A DNA stretch of 43,860 nt from a virus: IMG/VR virus record IMGVR_UViG_3300005617_000236, positions 1-43,860 of that record; one strand, 5' to 3'. Positions 6,291 to 13,074 of this stretch are shown one piece after another. Numbering within the stretch: the first letter of the stretch is position 1; every line of letters starts with the position of its first letter. The notes under the pieces are model-generated. The model saw nothing but the letters and a program-made list of their open reading frames with translations. It had not been told where the DNA came from and made no database searches. The position numbers were made by a program, and so were the translations under genes.

Positions 6291-8251
6291 TCACGTCCCT
6301 CGACCTCGAGACCCACCTGATCCAGCCGGGCCTCCTCACGCCGCCGATCGTCTGCGGCAGCATCGCGACTGAGGGGACGAAGAACCCCGGCATGCTGCTG
6401 ACCAAGGTTCAGGCCTTGGCCGCGTTCAAACGCGAACTCCTCAACGTCGGGATGATCCTTGCGGGCGCCAACCTCGCCTACGACTTCGGGTGCGTCTGCG
6501 CCGAGCAGCCGGAGCTGATCGACCTCGTGTTCAGGAAGTACGAGCGGGGCGAGGTGCACGACATCCTGATCGCCCAGGCACTGGACGCGATCTTCCACGG
6601 GTACATGCAGGACGGGCAGATCCTCGACCCGCGCACCGGGCAGCAGATCAGGACCCCGAGCCCGGATGGCAAGCCCGGCAAGATCTCGAACCGCTACTCG
6701 ATGGCCGTGGTCGGCGACCTCACGCTCGGGATCCAGGCGAAGAAGAACGACGCCTATCGGCTGAGCTACGCGCTGCTCGAGGACAAGCCCCACGCCGAGT
6801 GGCCCCCGACCGCCGCGCAGTACCCGGTGGACGACGCCGTGAACGGGCTCAACATCGCGCTCTTCCAGGTGAAGAACAACAAGAACCTCCACGACATGAC
6901 GACCCAGGCGCGCGCCGCGTGGTGCGAGCACCTGATGGCCGTGTGGGGGATCCGCACCGACCCCGCGCGGGTCGCGGCGCTCGAGGTCGAGCTCGAGACC
7001 AAGTACACCGAGCTGATGGCGAAGGTCCAGAAGCTCGGCGTGCACCGACCAGACGGCACCAAGGACACCAAGGTCCTCAAGGCCCTGGTCAACAAGGCCT
7101 ATCTGGGCTCTCCGCCGCTCACCGGGACCGGCGAGATCTCGACCGCCCGCGACGTCCTGAAGGACTCCGGCGACGAGGGGCTCGAGTCGTTCACCGAGGT
7201 GTCCTACGTCGAGAAGATGAAGGGCACGTACCTGGAGTTCGTGAAGTCGGGCACCAAGAAGCCGATCAACGTGATGCCCAACGTGCTGCTGGCCAACGGC
7301 CGGTCGAGCTACGACGGGCTGATCCAGCTGTTGCCCCGGAAGGGCGGGATCCGCGGCTGCTTCTGCGCCCGGCCGGGGTACGTCTGGTGCTCGGTCGACT
7401 ACTCGGCGATCGAGATGGCCACGCTCGCGCAGGTCTGCCTCTGGACGGTCGGGCACTCACGACTCGCCGACGCGATCAACGACGGCAAGGACGCCCACAC
7501 GCTGTTCACGGCGTCGATGTACGGCGCGTCGTATGACGACGTGATCAAGATCGTAAAGTCAGACCCGATTTGGACTGACCGCCGGCAGATGAACAAGGCC
7601 GCCGACTTCGGGTTCCCGGGCGGCATGGGGGCCTACAAGTTCGCGCAGTCGAAGCGGAAAGAGGGCCTCAAGCTCTGCCTCGCGGCGCGCATCGCCGAGG
7701 TCTGCTCGGTGGAGAAGATCAACACCTGGAACGGCCGCGAGTACCCGGTGCCCGCGTGTAAGGCGTGCGTCGAGCAGGCCGACGTGCTGCGCAAGGCCTA
7801 CCTCGAGATGTGGCCGGAGGTGCCGGACTACTTCGGGTGGATCAAGAAGACGCTCGAGGAGCAGGACAACAAGCTGGTGCAGTTCGTCAGCGAGCGGGTC
7901 CGCGGCGGCCTGGACTTCACCTCCGGCGCGAACACCCTCTTCAGCGGTCTGGCCTGCGACGGCGCCAAGCGCGCGCTGTGGGACCTGTCCAAGGAGTGCT
8001 ACACGGACAGGAGCTCGCCGCTGTGGGGCTCGAGGCCGGTCATCTTCGCGCACGACGAGATCATCGTTGAGATCCCGGAAACCGATCACGTGCACGAAGC
8101 CGCGTGGCGCCACTGCGAGATCATGATCAAAGCCATGCAGGCCTGTACCCCTGACGTTATGGTCACTGCGGAGCCCGCGCTGATGCATCACTGGGACAAG
8201 GACGCGAAGCTAAAGACCGGGAAGGACGGGCGACTGATCGCATGGAACTAA
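6287..8251 (+). CDS. Family A DNA polymerase with 3'-5' exonuclease
   Basis: The 654-residue replicative polymerase has proofreading motifs Exo I (Asp6, Glu8 in SLDLET), Exo II (Asn62 and Asp66 in GANLAYDFG) and Exo III (Tyr179, Asp183), then polymerase motif A (Asp371 in SVDYSAIE), motif B (Arg433-x3-Lys437-x3-Phe441-Gly) and motif C (HDE, 589-591). There is no 5' nuclease domain. In motif B the position of the usual tyrosine (Klenow Tyr766) is Gly445, in the FGFPGG form I know from several phage polymerases. The size and domain layout match DpoZ of 2-aminoadenine phages but also many ordinary phage polymerases. The start is ATGA-coupled to the preceding small gene. The polymerase assignment is secure; Z preference is only a hypothesis. 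Confidence 0.95.
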   Translation: MITSLDLETHLIQPGLLTPPIVCGSIATEGTKNPGMLLTKVQALAAFKRELLNVGMILAGANLAYDFGCVCAEQPELIDLVFRKYERGEVHDILIAQALDAIFHGYMQDGQILDPRTGQQIRTPSPDGKPGKISNRYSMAVVGDLTLGIQAKKNDAYRLSYALLEDKPHAEWPPTAAQYPVDDAVNGLNIALFQVKNNKNLHDMTTQARAAWCEHLMAVWGIRTDPARVAALEVELETKYTELMAKVQKLGVHRPDGTKDTKVLKALVNKAYLGSPPLTGTGEISTARDVLKDSGDEGLESFTEVSYVEKMKGTYLEFVKSGTKKPINVMPNVLLANGRSSYDGLIQLLPRKGGIRGCFCARPGYVWCSVDYSAIEMATLAQVCLWTVGHSRLADAINDGKDAHTLFTASMYGASYDDVIKIVKSDPIWTDRRQMNKAADFGFPGGMGAYKFAQSKRKEGLKLCLAARIAEVCSVEKINTWNGREYPVPACKACVEQADVLRKAYLEMWPEVPDYFGWIKKTLEEQDNKLVQFVSERVRGGLDFTSGANTLFSGLACDGAKRALWDLSKECYTDRSSPLWGSRPVIFAHDEIIVEIPETDHVHEAAWRHCEIMIKAMQACTPDVMVTAEPALMHHWDKDAKLKTGKDGRLIAWN

Positions 8252-8514
8252 TCATCCAGCCCTGGGGCTTCGCGCACACCACGGAGAGCGTCCAGGAGTC
8301 GATCGACCGCTGCCGTCTCGACGGCTCGGACTGGTTGTGCCGGCACTGCGAGGAGAAGGAGTACCTCGCGTGCGTCGCGTGTGGCTTCGCCTGGGACCTG
8401 GGTGCGAGCGGGGTCTACGACCCCTGGCCGGGGCGAGTCAGCAACCCGAACTGTCCCTACCCGAAAACCCACGCCGCAGACTGCGACTGCCAAGGCGCCG
8501 GAGGCGATCGATGA
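8242..8514 (+). CDS. Small zinc-ribbon-like protein
   Basis: The 90-residue protein carries CRHC (about residues 33-36) and CVAC (44-47), a likely four-cysteine zinc ribbon, and a second group of cysteines near the end (C, C and C-x-C, residues 71-83). It begins within the last ten bases of the polymerase gene and ends in an ATGA overlap. It might bind nucleic acid or the polymerase. No family is recognised; zinc binding is inferred from cysteine spacing alone. Confidence 0.6.
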   Translation: MELIIQPWGFAHTTESVQESIDRCRLDGSDWLCRHCEEKEYLACVACGFAWDLGASGVYDPWPGRVSNPNCPYPKTHAADCDCQGAGGDR

Positions 8515-8618
8515 TCGAGATCCTCATCCTCTGCGCAGCCGTGATCTTCTACCTCTTCCTGACGGCGATGGCATTCGCGTGCATCGACCTCTACCACGAA
8601 GTGCGGAGGCGCAAGTGA
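8511..8618 (+). CDS. Tiny single-span membrane protein
   Basis: This is a 35-residue peptide: MIEI, then an uninterrupted hydrophobic segment of about 20 residues (4-24), then a basic tail ending VRRRK. That arrangement fits an inner-membrane protein with its C-terminus in the cytoplasm. It has exact ATGA and GTGA overlaps with both neighbours. No function can be given; phage early blocks often contain such peptides. Confidence 0.55.
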   Translation: MIEILILCAAVIFYLFLTAMAFACIDLYHEVRRRK

Positions 8619-8701
8619 ATGACGAAGACCGAGCCTACCTGAGCGTGTTGCTGTTGATCCTGATGCTGTTCATGTTCGCGATGACCCTGGTGCACCCGTG
8701 A
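8615..8701 (+). CDS. Tiny single-span membrane protein
   Basis: This is a 28-residue peptide starting at GTG, with an acidic start (NDEDR) followed by a hydrophobic, methionine-rich helix (residues 9-26). It is the second of two consecutive single-span membrane peptides, both coupled by 4-base overlaps. Its very small size lowers confidence. The function is unknown. Confidence 0.45.
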   Translation: MNDEDRAYLSVLLLILMLFMFAMTLVHP

Positions 8702-8859
8702 GCCGCATCTACCCGCTGGGCTGTCCTTTCCCGCTGTTCGGCAACTACTGGCCCAACGGCGTGAGCGTCGAGTGGGTCCCGGCCGAGAACGACTGGCGGC
8801 CGATCTTCGAAGTCGACGCGCGCGAGCTCCTGGCCGACTTCCACGGAGCCGCGCTATGA
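8698..8859 (+). CDS. Small hypothetical protein
   Basis: This 53-residue soluble peptide begins at GTG (overlapping the upstream stop) and ends in ATGA overlap with the HD phosphohydrolase gene. It is rich in Trp, Pro and Phe early (YPLGCPFPLFGNYWPNG) and has an acidic C-terminal helix (VDARELLADF). No family is recognised. Coupling to the HD gene suggests co-expression, perhaps a modulator of a nucleotide-metabolism enzyme, but nothing in the sequence shows this. Confidence 0.5.
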   Translation: MSRIYPLGCPFPLFGNYWPNGVSVEWVPAENDWRPIFEVDARELLADFHGAAL

Positions 8860-9440
8860 GCGACAAGGACTGGATCCAGACCTACACCGGGAAGAAGTTC
8901 TACCCGTGTGCCCCCCGCGCCGAGGACCTCTCGATCGTCGACATGGCGCGAGCGCTCAGCATGTGCTGCCGCTACGCCGGCCACGTGCAGCGCTTCTACT
9001 CGGTCGCCGAGCACGCGACGCGGCTCTCCCGGCGGGCTAAGAAGCTCCGGCTCTCGCTCGAGATTCAGAAGCAGTGCCTCGTGCACGACAACAGCGAGGC
9101 GTACCTCGGCGACGTCACCCGGCCCCTGAAGATCCAGCCCGAGATGGTCGGCTACAAGAAGGCCGAGGGCGTTCTCCAGCGGCTGATCTTCCGCTGGACC
9201 GGCCTGCCCGAAGACGAGCTCCCCGAGGTCCGCGCGCTCGACACCGAGATCCTGGGAACCGAGGTCGCCGCGCTGAAGCAGCCGGTGCACCCCGACTGGG
9301 CCAAGACGACCTCGACGGGCGGCCTCGCGGCCCCCTGGCCGGGCGACCTGACCTCGTGGGGCTGGCCGCCGGCGCTGGCGGAGTTCGAGTACCTCGAGCG
9401 CTTCCGGGAGCTCTGGCCGGACTGGGACTGGGGGGACTGA
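8856..9440 (+). CDS. HD-domain phosphohydrolase, YfbR/DatZ-like
   Basis: This 194-residue protein matches the phage HD phosphohydrolase family: IVDMARALS and GHVQRFYSVAEH (His53), then CLVHDNSEAYLGD (His77, Asp78, Glu81), and LDTEILGTE (Asp129). These are the metal-binding residues of YfbR-like enzymes, which strip phosphates from deoxynucleotides. In cyanophage S-2L the relative DatZ removes dATP so that 2-aminoadenine replaces adenine in the genome. The family also occurs in phages with normal DNA, so the substrate here is unproved. It is ATGA-coupled upstream and its stop is TGATG-overlapped with the resolvase gene. The final 45 residues are Trp/Pro-rich and less conserved. Confidence 0.85.
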   Translation: MSDKDWIQTYTGKKFYPCAPRAEDLSIVDMARALSMCCRYAGHVQRFYSVAEHATRLSRRAKKLRLSLEIQKQCLVHDNSEAYLGDVTRPLKIQPEMVGYKKAEGVLQRLIFRWTGLPEDELPEVRALDTEILGTEVAALKQPVHPDWAKTTSTGGLAAPWPGDLTSWGWPPALAEFEYLERFRELWPDWDWGD

Positions 9441-9856
9441 TGATCCTGGCCTGTGACCCTGGCGTGCACGCTTGCGGCCTCGCGTGGTTCAACAACGGCG
9501 TCCTCGCTGCTGCGCGGTACGTGAAGACCGAGGACCTGTTCAGATATGTCTTCCCGGGGCATGCAGACTGCCTCTACCTCGAGCGGCAGTACCTACCTAA
9601 GAAGCACCCGAGGCCGATGGACATCGTGAACCTGTCCTTCGCCGCCGGGCACGTGCGCGGGCTGGTCCGAGACACGCCGGTCACCGAGTACCAGCCTATG
9701 ACCTGGAAGGGCAACGTGCCCAAACCGATCATGATGCGCAGGATCTTGTCGATCTTGTCCAAAGATGAGGTTGCGCGAATCGAGCGCGTCGGACATAAAG
9801 ACCACAACACGATCGATGCAGTCGGCATCGGTCTTTTCGCCTTAGGGAGACTGTGA
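9440..9856 (+). CDS. RuvC-like Holliday junction resolvase
   Basis: The 138-residue product has an RNase H-like fold signature: Asp6 in LACDPGVHACGLA (first strand), Glu48 in LYLERQ, and a C-terminal HNTIDAVGIGLFAL in which the acidic residue near 126 completes the metal site. This is the arrangement of RuvC and phage RuvC-like resolvases, which cut four-way DNA junctions to debranch DNA before packaging. It is slightly shorter than bacterial RuvC (about 170 residues), as usual in phages. The start overlaps the upstream stop by one base. Confidence 0.8.
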   Translation: MILACDPGVHACGLAWFNNGVLAAARYVKTEDLFRYVFPGHADCLYLERQYLPKKHPRPMDIVNLSFAAGHVRGLVRDTPVTEYQPMTWKGNVPKPIMMRRILSILSKDEVARIERVGHKDHNTIDAVGIGLFALGRL

Positions 9857-9858
9857 TC

Positions 9859-10404
9859 ATGAAGCTCGAGACCGCCTTGAAGACCCCCCACACCGCCGCG
9901 CAGCTGTCGAAGCTGACCGGCCTCTCCCGCGGCGCAGTGCTCGCGGCCCTGCGCACCCACGCCGGCAAGATCAAGAAGGTCGGCGTGAAGAAGGTCAAGG
10001 GCCGCAACGGCCCGGCGCCCACGCTGTACCAGCTGAAGAAGGGCGCGGTGATGAAGCGCCGGGCGCACACGAAGGTGGCGAAGGTGATCAAGGCCGTGAA
10101 CGCCGAGCTGAAGAAGCAGCTCGATGCGATGCCCAGCCTCAACGACCGCCTCAACTACCCCAAGGCCGACGTCACGCAGGAGCAGATCGACGCCAGCACG
10201 GTCGGGGCTGCGGCTCCGGAGTTCGTGTCGGGTGAAGGCCTCAAGGCGGATCTCGAGGCTGCCCTCCAGGCGGCGAACGACGTCCCCGCCCCGGTGGTCG
10301 ACCCGGTCCCGACTGGCACCCAGGAGGTCGCGGCGGTGAACCCCGACGACGCCTCGATCGAGCAGGCCGCGAACGGGGAGACGCAGGAAGCGGGGCAGCC
10401 GTGA
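9859..10404 (+). CDS. Helix-turn-helix protein with long acidic tail
   Basis: The first 65 residues form a likely winged helix: HTAAQLSKLTGLSRGAVLAA (about 11-30) is a helix-turn-helix, followed by a basic wing (KKVGVKKVKGR). Residues 66-100 are basic and helical, and the last 80 residues are acidic, Ala/Pro-rich and probably disordered. It may regulate transcription or act as an accessory DNA-binding protein. ATG 9859 has AGGGAGA (9844-9850) at good distance; a GTG at 9853 overlaps the upstream stop and is the alternative. The end is GTGA-overlapped with the MazG-like gene. Confidence 0.65.
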   Translation: MKLETALKTPHTAAQLSKLTGLSRGAVLAALRTHAGKIKKVGVKKVKGRNGPAPTLYQLKKGAVMKRRAHTKVAKVIKAVNAELKKQLDAMPSLNDRLNYPKADVTQEQIDASTVGAAAPEFVSGEGLKADLEAALQAANDVPAPVVDPVPTGTQEVAAVNPDDASIEQAANGETQEAGQP

Positions 10405-10895
10405 AGGTCAGGTGCGTGAACTCGTCCGGGCAAGGACTTGACCTCGACGACTATTCGCACGTTCTCCGTAACGGTAAGATCTATGAAGCACGAGAAGCTG
10501 GCGGCAACTTGGATTACCTGATCTCCGACAGCGGGAAAGAGGTCTCATACGACAGGCGCCGGTTCGAGGTGGTCGTCGAGCCGCCCACCCAGGATCTCAA
10601 GAAAGACGCCGGCAAGCCCCTCTTCGCCCTGATCGACCCGTTCTTCCTGCTCGGCGTCGCGAAGGTACTCACGTTCGGCGCGGTGAAGTACGCCGAAGAG
10701 AAGTGGCGCGAGGGCATCAAGTACAAGCGAGTGCTGCACGCGATTCACCGCCACCTGAACGCGATCGAGCGCGGCGAGGACGTCGACCCCGAGACCGGCG
10801 AGCTCCACACGTCGCACCTCGCGTGCGAGGTCATGTTCCTGGACAGCTACATCCGGAACAAGCGCACCGACCTGGACGACCGGATCAAGCTGTGA
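10401..10895 (+). CDS. MazG-like dATP/dGTP diphosphohydrolase-type protein (DUF5664/MazZ-like)
   Basis: The 164-residue protein has two parts. Residues 1-65 look like a small beta-barrel (NGKIYEA ... LISDSGKEVSYDRRRFEVV), of a sort often found alone in phages. Residues 66-150 match the all-alpha MazG-like DUF5664 family: KKDAGKPLFALI, VLTFGAVKYAEEKWREG, HAIHRHLNAIERGE, DPETGELHTSHLACEVMFL. Members include MazZ of cyanophage S-2L, which hydrolyses dGTP/dATP to the monophosphate and so feeds 2-aminoadenine synthesis. The family is also common in phages without that pathway. GTG 10401 overlaps the upstream stop. The family call is good; the substrate is inferred. Confidence 0.8.
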   Translation: MKVRCVNSSGQGLDLDDYSHVLRNGKIYEAREAGGNLDYLISDSGKEVSYDRRRFEVVVEPPTQDLKKDAGKPLFALIDPFFLLGVAKVLTFGAVKYAEEKWREGIKYKRVLHAIHRHLNAIERGEDVDPETGELHTSHLACEVMFLDSYIRNKRTDLDDRIKL

Positions 10896-10897
10896 TC

Positions 10898-11002
10898 ATG
10901 CCACGGAGCCAGAGGGCCTACGGGCGCCCCGAGACCAAAACTCCGTCTGAGGGGCTACGCCCAGTAAGCCGTGTCGAACGGTACGCCCCGAGGCACCCAT
11001 GA
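10898..11002 (+). CDS. Very small basic protein
   Basis: This is a 34-residue Arg- and Pro-rich peptide (from ATG 10898; a GTG at 10892 overlapping the upstream stop would add two residues). It ends ATGA-overlapped with the following membrane protein gene. The composition is that of a disordered basic peptide. Only position and overlap support it as a gene; it could be a spacer that keeps ribosomes on the message. Confidence 0.35.
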   Translation: MPRSQRAYGRPETKTPSEGLRPVSRVERYAPRHP

Positions 11003-11268
11003 AGCCGTACCTGCTCGCGTCGCTCATCGGCAACGCCCTCCTGACCGTGGTCCTGGTCTGGGGGGCGTTCCTGCACGCAACGCTCCTCAGCGACGCGGTC
11101 GAGTGCGCCCAGGCGCTCGAGGTCAGCAGCAGCCGCTTGCAGGTCGCCCACACGTCCATCGACGTCGGCGAGCGCTACTTTCAGGTCTGCCTCAACACGC
11201 TCGAGGAGAGCTCCAAGACGGGCATGCTCTGCTCGCGGCGGCTCTCAGCGTGCCAGGGCATCCGCTGA
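10999..11268 (+). CDS. Membrane-anchored or secreted small protein
   Basis: This is an 89-residue protein with a hydrophobic N-terminal segment (about residues 5-28, LLASLIGNALLTVVLVWGAF) followed by a helical soluble part with five cysteines (residues 36-86). It resembles a protein anchored in the inner membrane with its body in the periplasm, such as an i-spanin, but the helical part is short. It is the last gene of the left plus-strand block and converges with the end of the late minus-strand block, overlapping its last gene by 24 bases. The function is uncertain. Confidence 0.6.
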   Translation: MKPYLLASLIGNALLTVVLVWGAFLHATLLSDAVECAQALEVSSSRLQVAHTSIDVGERYFQVCLNTLEESSKTGMLCSRRLSACQGIR

Positions 11269-11475
11269 CCGCTGTTCGGTCGCGTAGGCGCCCCACTTCG
11301 GTGGGTCGCTCATCGTCGGCGAGACTTCCCAGTCGCCCGGTCTCGGCCTCGGGTCCCAGCTGCCCAGGTTGATCACCCTCGGCTGGCACCGGTGCCACGC
11401 GCCGGCCTCGAGATCTTGGCACGGATCTTCCGCGCGGGGGGAGACCAAGATTAGCAGGATCACGATCAGCGCCAC
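11245..11475 (-). CDS. Small secreted protein, last gene of the late block
   Basis: From GTG 11475 the 76-residue product starts with a signal-like stretch (VALIVILLILVSPRAEDPC), then Cys, Trp and Pro-rich sequence without a recognisable fold. It overlaps the preceding small gene and, tail to tail, the plus-strand gene ending at 11268. A second possible GTG start lies at 11463. It is probably periplasmic. I rate it as a likely but not certain gene. Confidence 0.45.
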   Translation of the reverse strand: MALIVILLILVSPRAEDPCQDLEAGAWHRCQPRVINLGSWDPRPRPGDWEVSPTMSDPPKWGAYATEQRSADALAR

Positions 11476-11585
11476 GGGAGCCCGTTCTTCTGGAGCCACG
11501 CCCGGAGGCGGCGCTCCATCTGCCTGCGAGTCGGGCGACCGGGGTGCACGAGCAGCTGCCCGATGCCGGGGACCTTGACGAACAT
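11466..11585 (-). CDS. Very small basic protein
   Basis: This 39-residue peptide starts at an ATG that overlaps the upstream lipoprotein stop by one base (TGATG) and ends inside the next gene. It begins MFVKVPGIGQLLVHPG and continues with a basic helix (RRQMERRLRAWLQK). It reads like a compact beta-hairpin plus helix. No family is recognised. Confidence 0.45.
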   Translation of the reverse strand: MFVKVPGIGQLLVHPGRPTRRQMERRLRAWLQKNGLPWR

Positions 11586-11791
11586 CACTCGCTGACCGGG
11601 GGCAGTGTGCCCTTGATGCTCAGCACGGCGCCCATGTCGCCGCACATGATGCCGGCCGGGTTGGTGGGGTCCTCGTCGGGCACGCAGATCCACGCCTTGG
11701 CGGTCGACTCGGACTGATCGACGAAGCGGGCGTTCCGCATGTGGTAGCAACCGGACAGCGCCAGGGCAGAGAGCAGGATCAGGGTCTTCAT
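11585..11791 (-). CDS. Small lipoprotein, possible outer-membrane spanin
   Basis: The 68-residue product begins MKTLILLSALALSGC, a textbook lipoprotein signal with lipobox LSGC, so after cleavage it would be a lipid-anchored peptide of about 54 residues with Cys and Pro. It lies downstream of the endolysin and holin-like genes, where outer-membrane spanins often occur, but the partner inner-membrane spanin is not obvious and an exonuclease gene sits between. Lipoprotein status is well supported, the spanin role is a guess. Confidence 0.65.
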   Translation of the reverse strand: MKTLILLSALALSGCYHMRNARFVDQSESTAKAWICVPDEDPTNPAGIMCGDMGAVLSIKGTLPPVSE

Positions 11792-11811
11792 CCCTGGATC
11801 CTAACCGGCGG

Positions 11812-12747
11812 TCAGTTGCTGAGCAACGACTGGCGCTTCTCGAGGCTGTTCTTGGTGTAGCGGGACCGCGAGAAGCCTCCACACGCGCCGCACTTGAAGC
11901 GGTCGTACAGCCCAGTCTGGGTCCGCGCGTGCCCGTAGTGCTGGAGGCGCTCGCTGCCGCACTTCGGGCACCGGCGCTCGTCTCCGTCGATGTACGCGGC
12001 GACGTTGGGGTGCCCCTCGACCCACGGGCGCAGTCTCAGGTAGAGCTGCTCGGTCGCGATCGTGTCCAGGCAGTTGTAGTGCTTCATCTGCGCCCAGGCC
12101 TTCGGGTTGTCCTTCAGGCACTGCTGCCAGAGCTCGAACCCGGGGAACTCCTTGTGCTCGGACTTCTTGTCGGGCGTCAGGTACTTCGACAGCCACGCGA
12201 GCTTGTTCGACGTGAACTCGAAGTGGCGCTTGGACACGAGCATCGTGTCGACGATCTTGATCGGCGAGTACGGCAGCAGGCCGGACAGGATCATCCGGGC
12301 GTTGATCTTCTTCACGTCGAACGCCTTGCCGTTCTGGGCGACCACCACGTCGGCGCGGTCCAGGATGTCCCACAGCTGCTTGAGCAGCGCGCTGTCGTCG
12401 CGCACTTTGTCGGCGCCGCGTCCGCCGGTGTCGGCGTAGATCACGTTCGGGTCGCCCAACCACTTCGCGCTGAACGAGAGGATGGTCCACTCGACGTTGA
12501 TCTGCTCGAGCCCGATGTTCTGGTCCCACAGCCCCCAGTGGTACGACTCGAGCGGCGCTGTCTCGATGTCGAGCGTCACGATTCGTGGGCTGGACAGCGG
12601 GGCCTCGACCGTGATCTCGACGGCATCCAGCGGGTCGACGGGTGTCTTCTTCGCGGCGCGCTGGGCTCGGTGCTGCTCGTTGAGACAAAGCTTGCACTTG
12701 CGCTTCGGCGCGGAGCGCGGGCCGCGACCACACGGACACGTTTGCAT
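11812..12747 (-). CDS. DEDDy 3'-5' exonuclease with N- and C-terminal zinc modules
   Basis: This is a 311-residue ribonuclease H-like exonuclease: motif I TLDIETAP (Asp60, Glu62), motif II AQNGKAFD (Asp144), and motif III YNCLDT (Tyr224, Asp228), giving a DEDDy site like that of YprB or family B polymerase proofreading domains. It is flanked by a Cys module at the start (C4, C6, C18, C21) and a zinc ribbon at the end (C260, C263, C286, C289). There is no polymerase domain. It sits unusually at the end of the late block, past the lysis genes. It may degrade host DNA or RNA or trim DNA ends. Confidence 0.8.
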   Translation of the reverse strand: MQTCPCGRGPRSAPKRKCKLCLNEQHRAQRAAKKTPVDPLDAVEITVEAPLSSPRIVTLDIETAPLESYHWGLWDQNIGLEQINVEWTILSFSAKWLGDPNVIYADTGGRGADKVRDDSALLKQLWDILDRADVVVAQNGKAFDVKKINARMILSGLLPYSPIKIVDTMLVSKRHFEFTSNKLAWLSKYLTPDKKSEHKEFPGFELWQQCLKDNPKAWAQMKHYNCLDTIATEQLYLRLRPWVEGHPNVAAYIDGDERRCPKCGSERLQHYGHARTQTGLYDRFKCGACGGFSRSRYTKNSLEKRQSLLSN

Positions 12748-12765
12748 CAGCGGGATCTAACCTGA

Positions 12766-13074
12766 TCAGCTCAGCTTGTCCTGCTTCTTTTCCGCATCGG
12801 CGACCGCGCCGGCGATCATCCGGAGCTCGCGCTCCTTCTTCGCGGGGTCGACCGGGGCGCCCTTCGGGGCCGGGATCTTCCGGGCGAGCTGGAGCAGCCC
12901 CTCGACGATCGGGTCGACGATGGGCAGGTCCTTGCCGAGCGCCTTGAGCACCAGCGGCACGACGATGGCCGCGCCGCCCGCGGCGACGAGGACCCAGTTG
13001 CCGGTCGAGAGACCGTCCTGCGCGGCCTGGGCACCGGCCGCAGCGGCATCAGCGAAAACGACGAGTACGTTCAT
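12766..13074 (-). CDS. Holin-like membrane protein
   Basis: The 102-residue protein has a hydrophobic, Ala-rich start, a clear transmembrane segment (NWVLVAAGGAAIVVPLVLKAL, about residues 26-46) and a charged C-terminal half ending in Lys/Asp/Ala-rich helix. The size and topology fit a class II or III holin or a related pore former. ATG 13074 overlaps the endolysin stop (ATGA). Its position directly after the endolysin supports a lysis role. Other membrane proteins of the cassette are alternative holin candidates. Confidence 0.6.
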   Translation of the reverse strand: MNVLVVFADAAAAGAQAAQDGLSTGNWVLVAAGGAAIVVPLVLKALGKDLPIVDPIVEGLLQLARKIPAPKGAPVDPAKKERELRMIAGAVADAEKKQDKLS

